The notes beneath the pieces are model-generated. The model was not told the origin of the DNA and made no database searches. It saw nothing but the letters and a program-made list of their open reading frames with translations. DNA of 64,000 bases from Athripsodes cinereus (Eukaryota > Arthropoda > Insecta > Trichoptera > Leptoceridae), in the NCBI GenBank assembly GCA_947579605.1, contig OX388305.1, positions 23,325,542 through 23,389,541 of the forward strand. Reading direction: 5' to 3'. Positions 1 to 13,595 of the stretch are shown here, in pieces (position 1 is the first letter of the stretch; every line of letters begins with the position of its first letter). The position numbers and the translations under genes are program-made.

Positions 1-2810
1 TGTAAAACTTTTTATTAAAATTTAGAATAGGTATTCATTTCATTAAAACTAGCTACTAAATTAAAAGAACACTCCTACTCCTAAAACAATATCAAACAAA
101 TAGGTACTCATTATTCTTTAAACTAATGAGTAAATATATTTCTACATATGGTATATTTCAAATAATTCAATATTTTTTAAACGTGAGTATAATAATATTA
201 TGTATACAGTTTACCTATATCTGCACAGTAATAGGTACAATTAATATAATACACTGTTATTTAGTAGGTACCTACTTTTTTATGAAAACCAAAGATAGGT
301 ACTACATAACAAGACTGTACACTTTATTGACAAAACGTGCCACCTGAGATAATAATTGCTAGACTATTTTGCTTTTCCAACACACGATCGTACTAGGTAT
401 ATATAGATTTTATTGTGCACTGACAATGTATCAGAAAAGATCACCACCTTAACAATATTATCACGTGCTGCGCTTTATTTTTTCATAGCAGGATATACCT
501 TAATTATATTTTTGCTTGAATTTGGTTGAAAAGTGCGCAGTCTTGTTAGTTATACTTAATGTCTTTGTTGAAAACAGGTATTAGATTAGATACATATTAT
601 TAAATGAATAAAAGTTACAATGTTCCTATAATATTTAAAAAAAGACAGCCGTTTCTTTGATAAATAAATATCTATATGTAAGTATGTAGTTACAATAGAT
701 ATGTATTATCAGATTAAATGTCAATTGCAATTTCGAGACAATGTATAAATGACAGGTGGTTTTATTGTTTATATACATAACAGCGGTGTTTATATAATAG
801 CAATGTTTGATTGTTCTGTGTGGTCAGGTGATAAATATTATATTTTTAATTATATTACAATTTGTTCGTAAGTTTGTAAATAAGCAAATTTATGTAGGTC
901 TACCTTTATCACATTGACCTTCAGCTGTAATGATCCCAGAACAAGTCGTCTTGTTGCCTATAGTAATTACGTCTTTCAAAATATGTTTTTAATCAGACAA
1001 GAAATAAATAAGCAAACGAATAATCTATGTACAAATTCTTTATTTGCGACTACAATTTTTGGGATAATTAGATAGTTTACAGTATGTGCAAAATTATGTT
1101 TCAAATTTATTGTTTCTTTTTTTAAATATTGTCATCCAAGTTCTATTGTTTTTTATCAATTTGGGTAAATAATAACTGTTTTCTATCAATAATAAATAAC
1201 GCAGTAATTAAAAAATATTTGATAGTTTAAAATGTTTTTGCCATTTTGTACATTTAAAAAAGGCGGAGTTTGCGCCTATTTTATTTATACTACAGAATAT
1301 TAACTATTTACTAGGCAAAAAGGGCTATAAAGCTAGTCGTATAATAACGAAATATTATATACCAATTATTAAAGACTTTTTATAAATATTTCTATTTTTA
1401 AAGACCGTGGGAAAACGATATACCTACGTCCTACATACACTATTAGTTAGATTTGAGTTTGATATTCATTGTCTTATGAAAAATAGAAATTATTTTTTAT
1501 GCAAAATTTTACAAATTTAATTTTTAATAAAATATAGTGGTAGGTAAGTATCTCAACGTAAAGGTCTGATAGTTACCATTGATAAAAGAAACTCTATCTT
1601 TACTGTCATTTTAGTATAAAATGGTTAAGAGATATTGAATCTTATTTAATGTAAAAACAAGTTCAACCGAATTAAATCATAACATCAGGATAAGGTCGAC
1701 CTAAGTAAGGGCTCATTAGAATATTGAGACTAAAACTACTTGGTGCATACCTCTACGTTTTATGAAATCAGAAGCAATAATGTGATTTATAAAACGAATT
1801 GTGTTAAGTTTAACAAGTTATAGTTATGCTAAACTTATGTTTTTATTATTCTCAGAAAATCTTTATTATTCGTAAAACGATTAAACTTAAACGTAGGTAC
1901 TTTAACATTTCGTGGTACGCATGGACAAATAATGCCTCATCCTTGTGATTATTCATTAAAAATTAATAAAGTATATAGAGATGTACCTACTTTGTGAATC
2001 GTAAATATCAGACATTCAAAATTGATGGAATATGTTATTACTTAATTGAAGTTATCAAAAGCCTTTAATAACGCGTACGATATCTGAAATATTTAATTCA
2101 ACGAAGAAGTATACCACTCATCCTCAATAACATTTTTTTTCATTGGCATGGATAGGAAAACTTGTATGGTTATTATTATTATTATTAGGTACATTAAGAA
2201 GTTTTTTAGCTATCCTATTTGTGGGAAGTTGCGTGATGGTATAGATAGATAGAGATGAGTTGAATGTTGTAAAATTTCTAGGGTTTACTTGAAATGGAAA
2301 ATAAAAAAAAACCTTAATAAAACCAATAAAAGTTGTTGCGTGTCACGCGGTGTTAAGAATCATACCTACTTGTTACTACGTTCTTATTACTCTTTCATGT
2401 AACTAATGCTATAAATCATATTAACTCAAGATGTACCGGGTATTATTTATTGTATATCTTTAGGTATAATCATATTATTTCATATCTACATACATACTAT
2501 CTAGTTTCAGTATCTACTCTCATACCTAGTAGAGTACCTATAAAGTACCTATCTAGTAATAAGAATATATATCTTGAATAAGCTTTACCTACATCAAATA
2601 ATAGTTTGTACGTGCTTGCTTTTGGTTATTCAGTGGTGGGACAGATTTTTCAAAATATTGCCCATTATTATCAATACCATTACAGAAGTTATTGATATTG
2701 ATATTATGTATTGATTCCCATTTGTGTTTTTGTTTTCCGTCAGTTTTTTGTTCTTATCTTACTTCAGCTGTGTTTGTGAATGAGAAATTTGATTTGTATA
2801 TTTTTTTGTG

Positions 2811-2864
2811 TATTTTAAACATGTAAAAGGCTCACGCCGTGGATTTGTAAACAAATAAATAAAA
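2811..2864 (+). mobile_element. LINE 3' end fragment (ATGTAAAAGGCTCACG type)
   Basis: AACATGTAAAAGGCTCACGC followed by CGT and an (AAAT)n tail. The same word occurs in minus orientation at 12271-12292 and, more diverged, at 62416-62441, each beside a TAAA-type tail. Confidence 0.6.
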
Positions 2865-4189
2865 GTTCCTACAAGTGAGATGTGAATGTGGCACGATTCA
2901 GGACGTTGGACATTGACTAATATCCCCAATGATGGGGTATGGCTGTATTCCTGAAGGCGATGACTGTCACTACTTATTGGAGTGTAAAGATATAGACTGG
3001 ATACGAAAACGGACAATCTCCTACAATAATTGACTAAATTCGCGTATTGAATATACTGATAGTTCCTTCACCTTTAATAAAAATAGGTGTTCGGGGTGGG
3101 TGACATAGCTACCTCATCGTTTAAATTAATTGTTTAATTTTTTGTTCTTTGCTTTTAAATAAATGTGGTATTTCAAGAGTGTATACTTGGATAGTTTTTT
3201 ACGGTAGATAGGATGGTCTTGGTTGGGCTGTGAGAACATTGCATTTTTTCGGTGACAACTACATTAGAGAGTTTCTTGTATTATAAGACACAAAACAATA
3301 GGTGCAAAATCGCTGTGAACAAAAAAGGCATATTTGCACTTAATGATATTAAGAAAGAGTTAAAAAGCGAAATAGGAAAAAATATTTCAATCAACGAGAT
3401 GTAAAGTTTATATCTTTCTACCAACGCAGCATACTATTTCCTCTATAAAATATAAACACAATCCTCAAAGTGTTTGTTTCTTAGATTGTTAATTTTTCTT
3501 AGGTGTGCTTTACATGTGAGTTTTCATGGTAAGAACACCACTGGTTCTATTTTATTGTACAATATATTCTCGGGAAAATAGAAGGCAATAAATTATACTT
3601 CGCTGTCATGAACAACAAACCCTCTATGCTGTTTGACTCGAAGGAAACTTTAAATATTGTATAAACTGCGAATAGTATCGTGCTTTGTCCCGCATTTAGA
3701 TTTAAATTATACTAAACTCTCAATTCACATTTTGTTTAGATTTAAAGGCACATGAACAGCCAAAGTCCTACGGTGTTATGATTTTGTGAAATTTGACACC
3801 TTTTTGCATAAAATATTGAACCTAATTGTATGTCTGTAGACTTGTAAGTGGTTAACTAATTAAATAGTTTTCTTGACGTAAATAAGGTTCGATATACCTT
3901 TTTAGATTACTTATAAAGAACTTGTGATTAAAGTGTGTTATGTACTCAATACGTTATTCCTCTGAAGTTTTTACAATAATTAGATACGTAGGCAAATATA
4001 ATTTATTAATCGAGGTTTTTAACTATAAGAGTATTACTAACATATTTTACATAAACGATGGCTCAGTAATAATATTATTGTTGGAACAAATTGTAACTAG
4101 AGATACACAACCTGCCTATTATTATTATTATTGTAAAAATCTGACGGAATGCTTAATAGTGTCACACGAAAAGAGTTTAGAAAGAAAGC

Positions 4190-4472
4190 TGGGATAATAA
4201 CAAGAATGAAAGTGAATAAGCTATGGTGGTTTGGGTATCTACGTGGAAAGAATGAACAGAAAGACTAAGAAACTATGCCTACATGGCTGATAGAATGAGG
4301 TGGCCATTCGAAAGTTTACTGTAAAATACTACTGAACGGACACGTCTTGAGCATATTGAATATAAAAGTAGGTATGCATGAGGAATTGTATGACAGTGAT
4401 GGAAGTGAAAAGTATATGCATAGTAAATGGCGCTCGATCTTTTATATCTACCCCACAAGGAAAACTTTGTGA
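4190..4472 (+). pseudogene. Highly decayed copy of the same LINE C-terminus
   Basis: Recognisable pieces are RMKVNKLWWFGYLR at about 4205-4245, RCMRNCM-like codons around 4370-4395 and SKWRSIFYIYPTRKTL to a stop at about 4472. They match in order the fragment at 41749-41975. The frame is broken several times. Confidence 0.55.
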
Positions 4473-6289
4473 TGATTTGTAAAAATCCGTATTAAAATGT
4501 ACCTACCTAAACAACGTTACAGCTTTTATATTTTCAATTTCAAATGTTTTTCATACAATGTGTAGGTATTAATACGTCATTCTTTAAATGGAATATCTAT
4601 GCGGAAGCGTTTTGTCGATGTTTGGTATTCGGTTAATAGTTGGTATCTATCTTTCTGAGAATTTTTCATTTAGTTTGTAATATGCACACATTATGAGATC
4701 ACAATATTCCTTTACGATCGGTTCACATATTGTATATACCTAACTATACATATCGTATACATATACGTCCTATATGATAATAATATGCAGATACAACGTA
4801 TTCTGCACAATATTATATTATTCATCGTCTCTTTTGTGTGTACCTTATTGATACACAATACATTTATTGTGATATTTTCAATAAATCTTTTATACTCTCA
4901 CTCAAGAATTTCAAAATGATATCTAATAAATTGCTAAATATTTGCCTATAGTAAGTATTTTACCTTTCATGCTGTTACAAGAGTTTTATATTTGTAATAA
5001 GTTCTTGTCCTATTTGCTACTTATTGATAAATATTAGGTATACCTATAAATTTCAGTTCCATTTTTTGCTAAGACTATGTTTTGTTTATTAAAAAAAACC
5101 TCAAGTAAAAAAATAGATCGGAAGGTAAAAAATATTTACACCAAATGTATATTTTTACATTATCACACCAAATGTATGTTCTATAAAATTGTAGATATAT
5201 TAATTGAAAATTATTACAAGTGTTCTTTATTTTATTTTTAATAACATTTATCAACTGCCTATATTTTTCCTCACGTTGTATACCAAGATGGGTATTCAGA
5301 GAGAATGAATCGTCAATCCAGCCAATTTTCGTTTCTAACGTGCTAATTTTTCGATTCGATTTTATTGTCGTCATATGACTTCTTATTATTGGTGCATTGT
5401 TTTATGCTTTTTTATTTTTATATATTATTTTTGCATTTTTCTCATAACTGTATTGTATCGACGGTGAAGAATAGTGTTTTAAGAATATCTGATTTTCACA
5501 AAATATTCTAATATATGTGATATTTATTTATTTATTCTTTACTCACACTGATATCAACCTGTTATAATATTGTAATTATTACTATCTAGGGGAGAGTTGT
5601 TCTCTTGCTATTGTTATTGTTATTTCACCTTTGCTTTGGTTGTGATGTCAAAACCACTTCATAAGAACAGCGCTAATGTTATTACAATCGTTGTACTAAT
5701 AACAACCACATTATATCTATATAAACATAACATAACCTGCTGTCCAACATATTCTTATAGGGGGCAGTAGAAATTGTTGAGTGTGTGAAACCAGTGGCGT
5801 AACAAGTATTATTTGTAAAATATTTCACTACTACTGGTACTTCTATACCATCACAGCCTATCTCACAAATGGGGTAGTAAGTTAAATATATAAATTAGTT
5901 ATAACAAAATAATATGTGATTGTTTTCCATATATTTTTTTTGTAATTAAATATGTATCTTTCATAATAAAGCTTTAGGCACCATTCACTCTATATCAGTT
6001 ATAACGGCTGTTATAAAAATTAAACTGTTCCAAAACTGTTGTTTTTTAAGATTGACTTAAAGAGAATGACTTTACTTCTGTATTGTGAATTTAAATATTA
6101 GTATACTGTCGAAAGAATTCTACTATCCTGAAATGTGATATATTTACCTACATGCATTACAAGATATTAAATATTTAGATGTTTTATTTTTATGTGATGA
6201 TGGTGATGATATGTAACTTACTTCGTACAAATAAAACTCAAAAGCACATTTATGAAAAATTCGTGTAGAACATTCATACATATTTCATA

Positions 6290-6430
6290 ATATTTTATTT
6301 ATTTACTGTACAAAAGATACAATGAACAGCATGACAGTAAAAATACAGACACATAGAAATTCTATGACACAAATGTACAAGAAAAAGGAATACTGACCAC
6401 GTCCTACCGCGCGTCCCCCTCCCGCACCCA
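6290..6430 (-). mobile_element. LINE 3' UTR fragment
   Basis: The reverse complement starts with a GC-rich GAGGGGGACGCGCGGTAGGA and runs through an AT-rich UTR to GTACAGTAAATAAATAAAAT. This layout is typical of insect LINE 3' ends. No coding part remains. Confidence 0.5.
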
Positions 6431-6730
6431 ATGTCTATCAGTGAATAAATATTACTGCAAACTATCTCTCTAAATACATATTTTATGAAAAATACACACT
6501 TTTTAAGGATTCAAGTTTTAATAACATTTTTCAAGCATCCGTGTTAAAATAACATTTTTTTGTTCTACGTCACTGACTAGGACATAATATTGACCTTAAA
6601 GTAAACACGTCGTTTACAGAGGAAGTGATTTGTTATTTCTGTAACTTGTATCAATAAGTTCACATATACATAGGTATATTGTATGCACTGGTTGATGCCT
6701 ATTAATAGTGTCTATCTGTATGTATGTATA

Positions 6731-7290
6731 TATCGACTGTGCTCAGGACAAAGGCATCAAACCACAATTTTGACAAAAGTCATTTTATGTTTTAAAGTCA
6801 ATCATTTGTGTCTTTTACACATTCTGGCAAAAGCATTCAATTCCCAAATGTCTAGTTTTTATAAAAAAATGCAAAATATATTTTTTAGCTAGGTCTTAAT
6901 TGCAAATATCTAATAGGACAAAGGACTCAAACAGCATGAGTTTCATTATTAACACCAAAAAAAATCATCCAGACATAATTTTACGGCGAGGTAAAAGGCA
7001 TCAAACCACATAACCCCAAAAATGCGACATACATATCTCTTTAACATGTTGCTAAATTTTGTCAGGACAAAGGATTTAATCCACATTTTTGTTAATTTTT
7101 TGCTTATAACTTGGGAATTTCTGAATATTTTCTCTTAAATTTTTATGACATAATAAAAAAACGACATTACAAAAAGTTGGTAAAATAATAATGACAATAA
7201 TTTGAAATTTTCTTTATCCTACAGTTTTTTGCTTCTCCTATAAAATTTGACCAATGTGGTTTGAATCCTTTGTCCTGAGCACAGTCGATA
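6731..7290. mobile_element. DNA element with TIR carrying internal TIR-like repeats
   Basis: Left end TATCGACTGTGCTCAGGACA then AAGGCATCAAACCACA. The right end is its inverted complement (TGTGGTTTGAATCCTTTGTC, CTGAGCACAGTCGATA), a terminal inverted repeat of about 36 bp with few mismatches. Three more copies of the inner TIR word lie inside: GGACAAAGGACTCAAACAG at 6916, TAAAAGGCATCAAACCACA at 6992 and GGACAAAGGATTTAATCCAC at 7064. The 560-bp body has no transposase. The ends are TA, but the target duplication is not clear. It is probably a non-autonomous (MITE-like) element. Confidence 0.8.
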
Positions 7291-7359
7291 TGTAGACTGA
7301 TTCAAATTAGTTTCATATTTGACAGCTAGTCTCTATATGGAAAGCGGTGGAAGTACTGA

Positions 7360-7854
7360 ATACCTCGATAGATGTAAATATTATTTTACGTCCTTCACCT
7401 TACTAAAGTCTATATATGGAGCATTTTGCTATATGGTTGCGAAACGTGGACCATCAGCAAGAGTGAAAATTGACGGTTGGCGGCCTTTTAGATGTGGTGC
7501 TATAGACGCATGTTGAAAATTCATTGGTCGCAACACGTCGAAAACGAAGACGAGTTAATCAAAGTAGGCGAAAGAAGGCAACTCATTAAAATAATCAGCC
7601 AACAACGAGCTTACTAGATTGGCCACAACATCAGGAACCCATGCCTGTTCATCACCATCACGGAGGGCAAGACCGAAAGCAGAAAATTATCATTGATAGA
7701 GGCCGACCAAGAGACCAAAACCGACCAAAACCAATATATGGAGTAACTATACAAAGAAATGAACTGTAGCATATACGTAGAACAAAGGAGACTAGCAAAA
7801 ATAGCGAGGAATGGATCAAAACTCTTTGCAAACCCATCCAATGGTTTGTAGCTC
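7360..7854 (+). pseudogene. Decayed LINE reverse-transcriptase C-terminal fragment
   Basis: Reading across frames gives YGCETWTIS, then WCYRRMLKIHWSQHVENEDE, LIKVGERRQLIKIISQQRAY, IGHNIRNPC, RGRPRD and finally SIYVEQRRLAKIARNGSKLF ending ANPSNG at a TAG. One frame holds most of it but carries TGA and two TAG stops. Two frameshifts are needed elsewhere (near 7440 and near 7690). The AFxMWCYRRML...W block and GRPR are typical of LINE C-termini. The state suggests an old copy. Confidence 0.82.
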
Positions 7855-10800
7855 AATATATAGGTACTTATAATTATGTGTCTGGATTCAAAATTTCCAT
7901 AATGCATGCAGACAATTTCATAGTAAGTAAATAATCTTATGTCATAATGGTGGATTAGTTAATGTTGTAATGAAGTGAAAAATGCTACCCTGAGGGAGCA
8001 TTCTAGATTAAAAAGACACATAATAACGGTCGATTTCATTAATCTGTCTATCCATTTTAGTAATTTCAGTAAAATTTTATACAATAGAATTTCAAAAAGG
8101 TTTCTTAGTTCCATTAGGTATGCTATGCCTGAAGAACCACTATCTATAAAATTATAAGCTCAATAGGTTTGACCCAATTAATACTCAAACATGAATAGAT
8201 ATAACTTCACTAGTGTTCCTTTGGCAGCGATACTATTTCATATTGGAATACAAGTGAAACCACAGAAAGGGTTATTTATCATTTTACTAAGAACCTCTTA
8301 ATTTTTAATATTGCTTTTGTCCGGAAAAGAAGCGATGGAAGAATCGCCAATGATAAATACAAAATATTTAATAACTTTATTATTTGTCAAAGCATATAAC
8401 AATGTATAATTTATATTAGGTATAAACTTTTATTTTCTAAAAGAATAACTTCATAATGAGTTTGTAAACAAACTTCAGATGAATTAAAAGAATGAAGACA
8501 AAGAACAAATCACCATTTCAGCATTGTGTCAAATAGTGACATGCATGTAGAATTGTTGAAAATCACAGTAACAACAAAACAACACGTACCAGCGAAACAA
8601 ATAACATATTCAAAATATATTTTTACACAAGTCGCACCATTGACAAAAGAACATCAGTTGTCAGAGTGAATATAATAATAACAACATTATTTTTTTTTTT
8701 GATATTGTTATTATAGTGACGCACACGCCGTAGAAAAAAAATTGCGCAAAACTTTTTTTATTATTTTCAGCGGCATTTGTAAAGCGATTCGATAACAAAA
8801 ATAATAATTAATAAAAGGGACTTTGTATTTTTTAAACAACAACAACAAGGAGGAGAACATAATGTTTCTGATATTATCGCGATTCAAAATTAATAAGAGC
8901 CATTGTGCAAAGCATCCACTATACTATATACCTATTACTACCTCAGAAGGCGTTTTGTCTTCATTGAAATCTTAACAATTCAATTCTTGATTAAATTTTA
9001 ATTACGTTTTTGGCCCCCCCACAAAAGGGTATTGTACCGTGTAAAAAAGTGCACAATCATTTCGCTTGATAGCGCGCTTTACTGTGGTAGTAAAATACAA
9101 ATAACTGGAGGGATACAATCACCACATAAACAATTTAGTTTGTTAATATGTTTATATGTATGTCCTTAATATGTATGTAATTTGTAATAGTATACTTTCT
9201 ATGGGAGATAGGAAGATTTGCAAATGCGGATAAATAGGGGTCGAAGACTGAGATATCCGTATGTGTAGAGGTTCTTTCAGTGTATGTCCTTAAATAGATA
9301 TAGTAGTGTCCTTAAGTAGATATAGCCAGAGAAAAAATAATACGCTTTATAGAAGGTTGCATCCTTAAGAAAGGTTTCAGGCTATTATAATACTATACAA
9401 ACATAATTTTTCATTTATTGGTAGAGACATTTCAGTTAATATGACGTCGTGTCTTTAGATTTATATGGACATTCATCATAATTATTATAATATATTGTTT
9501 GGAATGTTTCGTCAAAATACAATAATTTTATTCTAATCAATGTTAGAAAATATATTACAACGAAAATAAAGATATTATTATCATTACGTGGAATGTCCGA
9601 AAGTAATACTTGCATAAAAATATTGCAATTGCTAATAATGAAAACTCAATTACTGTGCAAATATAAACTACCAATGTCTTCTGATCACGATAGAACTGTT
9701 AATACTTTTATCATAATGTTGCTAGTTTCAAAATTGTATTCCCTACAATGGTGTCATTTCTCAGCCAAACATTTTTTTTTATCTGAAAGTTTATTTGTTC
9801 ATTCCTGAACGAAACCGGGTATAACTTCACTAGCATAACGATATAAAAAGTATGAGCTCCCTTATATTTTGTAGGTACTGTTTGTTGCCGGTGTGTTCAA
9901 AAAAAATATCCAAAACTCAACCAATTAATATCATTGTTAAAGGCGCGAGTGATGATTTCGTTTTTATTATTAATAAGCGATTCGTCAAGCCACCGCTGGT
10001 TGTACGGAAATTCTTCAGGTTTTTATTATAAATAAAGCAACAAATTAGCAGCTGATGCTTTCGAGGGGTTATTTCGATGATGGTTCGTTACGTTACGATG
10101 TAAACATGGAATAATATTATGCAATATCATCCTGTTCCTGGAAGTTGTATCTATACAGCTCCTGTCTATTCGTGAGATAATAATGCCTGACGATAAAGAA
10201 TAGAAGAATTAATGAAAAATATATTATTATACATATTATATTGTTATATACATATTATACATACAAACTAAACTGATGACATAATTCATAATAAAAATAC
10301 CAGTCATTGAGTGTATTATTATTATATATGTATTGTCCAAAATATCGATTGTTTGATGTTGTATGTATAAGATTTTTATAACTAAACTATAGTTTTTATT
10401 AAAAAATTGGGTGTATTGAAAATAAAATTAAGAATTATTAAGGCTATAACATAAATTATACGAATAGTGAAAAATGTACGTGTATTGTATACAGAGGATG
10501 AAGTGATATTTACCCGGAATAATCAGTGAAAATAATGGTACAACTTAATAATTTCATCGAAATGTAATCACAGTTAAATAGTTTTGTCGAACTATTTTTT
10601 ATCAGATATCTTATAGTTGGGATATTTAAATAGTTAATTTGCTACACCTAGACGAGTTGCTGGGACGTTGTGGACGGTGAACGAATATGAAATATCAAAT
10701 AAATACGAGATGACACCGGTATACCAATTTTGCTATCCAAATTCGTTTCATATGAAAACAGCATAATGAAATATTTGGAGCATATTATGAAACTTGTCGA

Positions 10801-12235
10801 ATGACGTATCATTTTAAAACTTCCTAATCATGTTTCCCTATAAATACACGTTAAAAAATGTTATTCCAGCAAGGGAATGAGTGGGATATAAAAAACATGA
10901 AATTGGGTAAATTTCTGTTACAATCAATTATTTTTTAGTCATGTCAACATAATATAAAATCACTGTTCCTTTATGAAGGTAACCATGATATTTTACTAGT
11001 GATACAGGAACTATGTTATATTTATGTCATGAGTATCAAATAAAATAATTAGTGTATAAATTACCATTTTAAGTATGCAGCATGAAAAATGAATCGTGAG
11101 TATTTTCTCGGCGACGAGAATTTGAGTTTTTGTGATTTTCAATATCAAATCGGTCATAATGTATTCTAATTCTAATCTGTCCCTTACGATTGAATGAATC
11201 CATTTCAAATAATATCATGACATGAACTTGTTCATCTGAATTTATTGGGTTAAGCACTTTCATAGTTAATGGAGTGTAAACAATATTTGATACAATTACG
11301 ACCATTTATGTAGTGTGTCATAAAAGGTCGGTAAATAACAGTTTTTTTTTCAAGAAAGCAATATATTTAATAATTTGCGAATTCGAGTCATTCAATAAAG
11401 GAATAGATCCGATTCTCTTCTCTATCGGGTGAGTAAATAATTTACATTAGCACTTAAAATTTACATGCTATTCTAAAATTAGTCGTAAAACAGTCTGAAT
11501 TAGCAGTGCATAATTTACTATTTCAGATATTTTGCACTGAATGTTCCTTGCTAAATTGATACAGAGATAAACTCAATGAATTCTGTAATATCTAGGTTTG
11601 GTAACATATATCTTTTGGATGTTATTGTTCTTATTTCATTGGGATCAATACAGCTCTATTATTTCAAGATTGTTGAACATTGTGTTTGTTGGATGATGAT
11701 GAGTGATGAAATGATTGAAGGGCGGAGATAATGTAAGGGATTTGTAAAGATTTTAAACTGAAAATTACGTAGTTTAACAACCCTCAATAATGTAATTATT
11801 TATCCCATGGAGTGTTTGGTATATCTAAAAAACAGGGGTTGTGATGCTTACGAAGGTGGTGTATGTACGTAGGTACTCTGTTATTATTATTATTATTGAG
11901 TTAACACATCAAGTGGTTGGAAAGAGTAAATCAAATTTAATTGCGTATCAAATGGATATCACACAATTTGTTTCCAAGATTTTGAAATTCTCAACATTAT
12001 AAAAAATTGACAGCCAAATTTACTACGAGTGCGTATTTGAGTAAAATTTTAATAAACCTTTTTATTATAAATATTGAATATTATTATTTGTCATGCACTA
12101 ATTCGGAAGGGGGTAATTTTTTTATTTGCAGACCATCAACTGAAATTATTGATATGTCTATAAATTTTTTAAAATATCCATGAATATAACTCCCTATACA
12201 CGAGATATCTACTAGGGAGGTAGAATATTATAATT

Positions 12236-12300
12236 ATTTATTTATTTTATTATTTTATTTACACAATATACGGCGTGAGCCTTTTACATGTTAACAAAAA
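12236..12300 (-). mobile_element. LINE 3' end fragment (ATGTAAAAGGCTCACG type)
   Basis: The reverse complement contains AACATGTAAAAGGCTCACGC, CGT, and a long TAAA/AATA tail at 12236-12262. It is a relative of the 2811 copy. Confidence 0.6.
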
Positions 12301-13373
12301 AGTGTACCTAAGGAACAATGACAACAACAAAAAAAAAACATAGTAATCGCAGTATATACAAAACAATACACCATAATAATTGTTTTATAATGATTGTTTT
12401 TTCTTATTGTTAATTGCAAATAGTTGTATTGTGTACTTTGTGAAATAAATATTTATACTCGTATATAACTCGTTCAATATAACAATTTCTTACTTTACTT
12501 TTTCGGCTTGTATTAATTTTCTTACCTAAATTTCTGCGTTCAATAGTTATGTATTAGGTACAAATATAATCCTTGGTTGTCGTTCAGAAAGCTACTTATA
12601 ATTGATATTAAATAATGATAGTGATAAAATTACTTTGTAAATTTCTGAGAAATTAACAAGAGCCCTGAAAAAAATTGACGAACATGAAGTTTAATATATT
12701 TTGCATAGCGGTCTAAAATAAATTCATTTCGAATATTTTCGGGGTTTTAATATCATTGTAATATTTAGTTTTTATATTGTAGACTAGGTACCTCAATATT
12801 ATAAGTTGGATCTCGATTTGCTGAACGAAAACATAAATATCTTTAAACTTTCAGGAAGCTGATATTCGCATCAATTCGGAGATTTATGATCTAGTTAATT
12901 GGAAATTAAATAACTTATAAGTAAAACAACAAAAATATGAAGTTCATCAGCATTCGAAAACGTGCGTTTAAAACATAAGAAGAGCAGAATTATTCTTTTT
13001 ATAACTATAATAGGTACATACATCCCTATTGGGTCTAAATAAAGAATATTTGTAGGTATAATTTCAGGAGTTTTAGAAGCTTGTCTAATCGCATATAATA
13101 CGGCACTTAATTACATCTTGATACCATTAATGTACCATGTGTGATACATCATGTCTAACAGCAGTGAACAGGCATGATTCGTTGGTAGGGAAAACATCAT
13201 ATAATTTCCCCAGTCATCATCGGCGTGAAATGCAATGTGTTCACGGTGTTTGGTGTGCAGCATTGGGCACCAAACAACATCGACAGGTATGTGTAAGTAA
13301 ATTGTTATTAGGGAGAAAAGACGTACACTAAAAATGCAGACAGATTATTTCTGAAGCTCCCGTAAAATAAAGA

Positions 13374-13595
13374 TCACCCACTCTTTCTGTAAGTTTTCGA
13401 TTGCCTTGTGAAAAGTTCGCACCTTTTTGTAAAATGTCTCGTAAGAGCCATTTGGGACATTCAATTCAACGATAAGCTATATAGATGCCATCCATTCTGA
13501 ATGTCTTACTATTTATTATCTGTATGTTTGTTATATGCAGTTAGTTCACTGACTTTTCCACTTGTGGCTTGTCGGAGACGCCGTGATGGTTTAGA
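13374..13595 (+). repeat. Family R repeat
   Basis: CACTCTTTCTGTAAGTTTTC, TGCCATCCATTCTGAATGTC, GTTATATGCAGTTAGTTCAC, TTGTGGCTTGTCGG and CCGTGATGGTTTA cover nearly the full unit. Confidence 0.65.

Noticed and set aside
9917..10080. Possible last Sox exon or 3' UTR with AATAAA
   Set aside because: The patch is less AT-rich and contains an AATAAA-like word on the plus strand, but the minus-strand translation shows nothing like a SoxB2 C-terminus.
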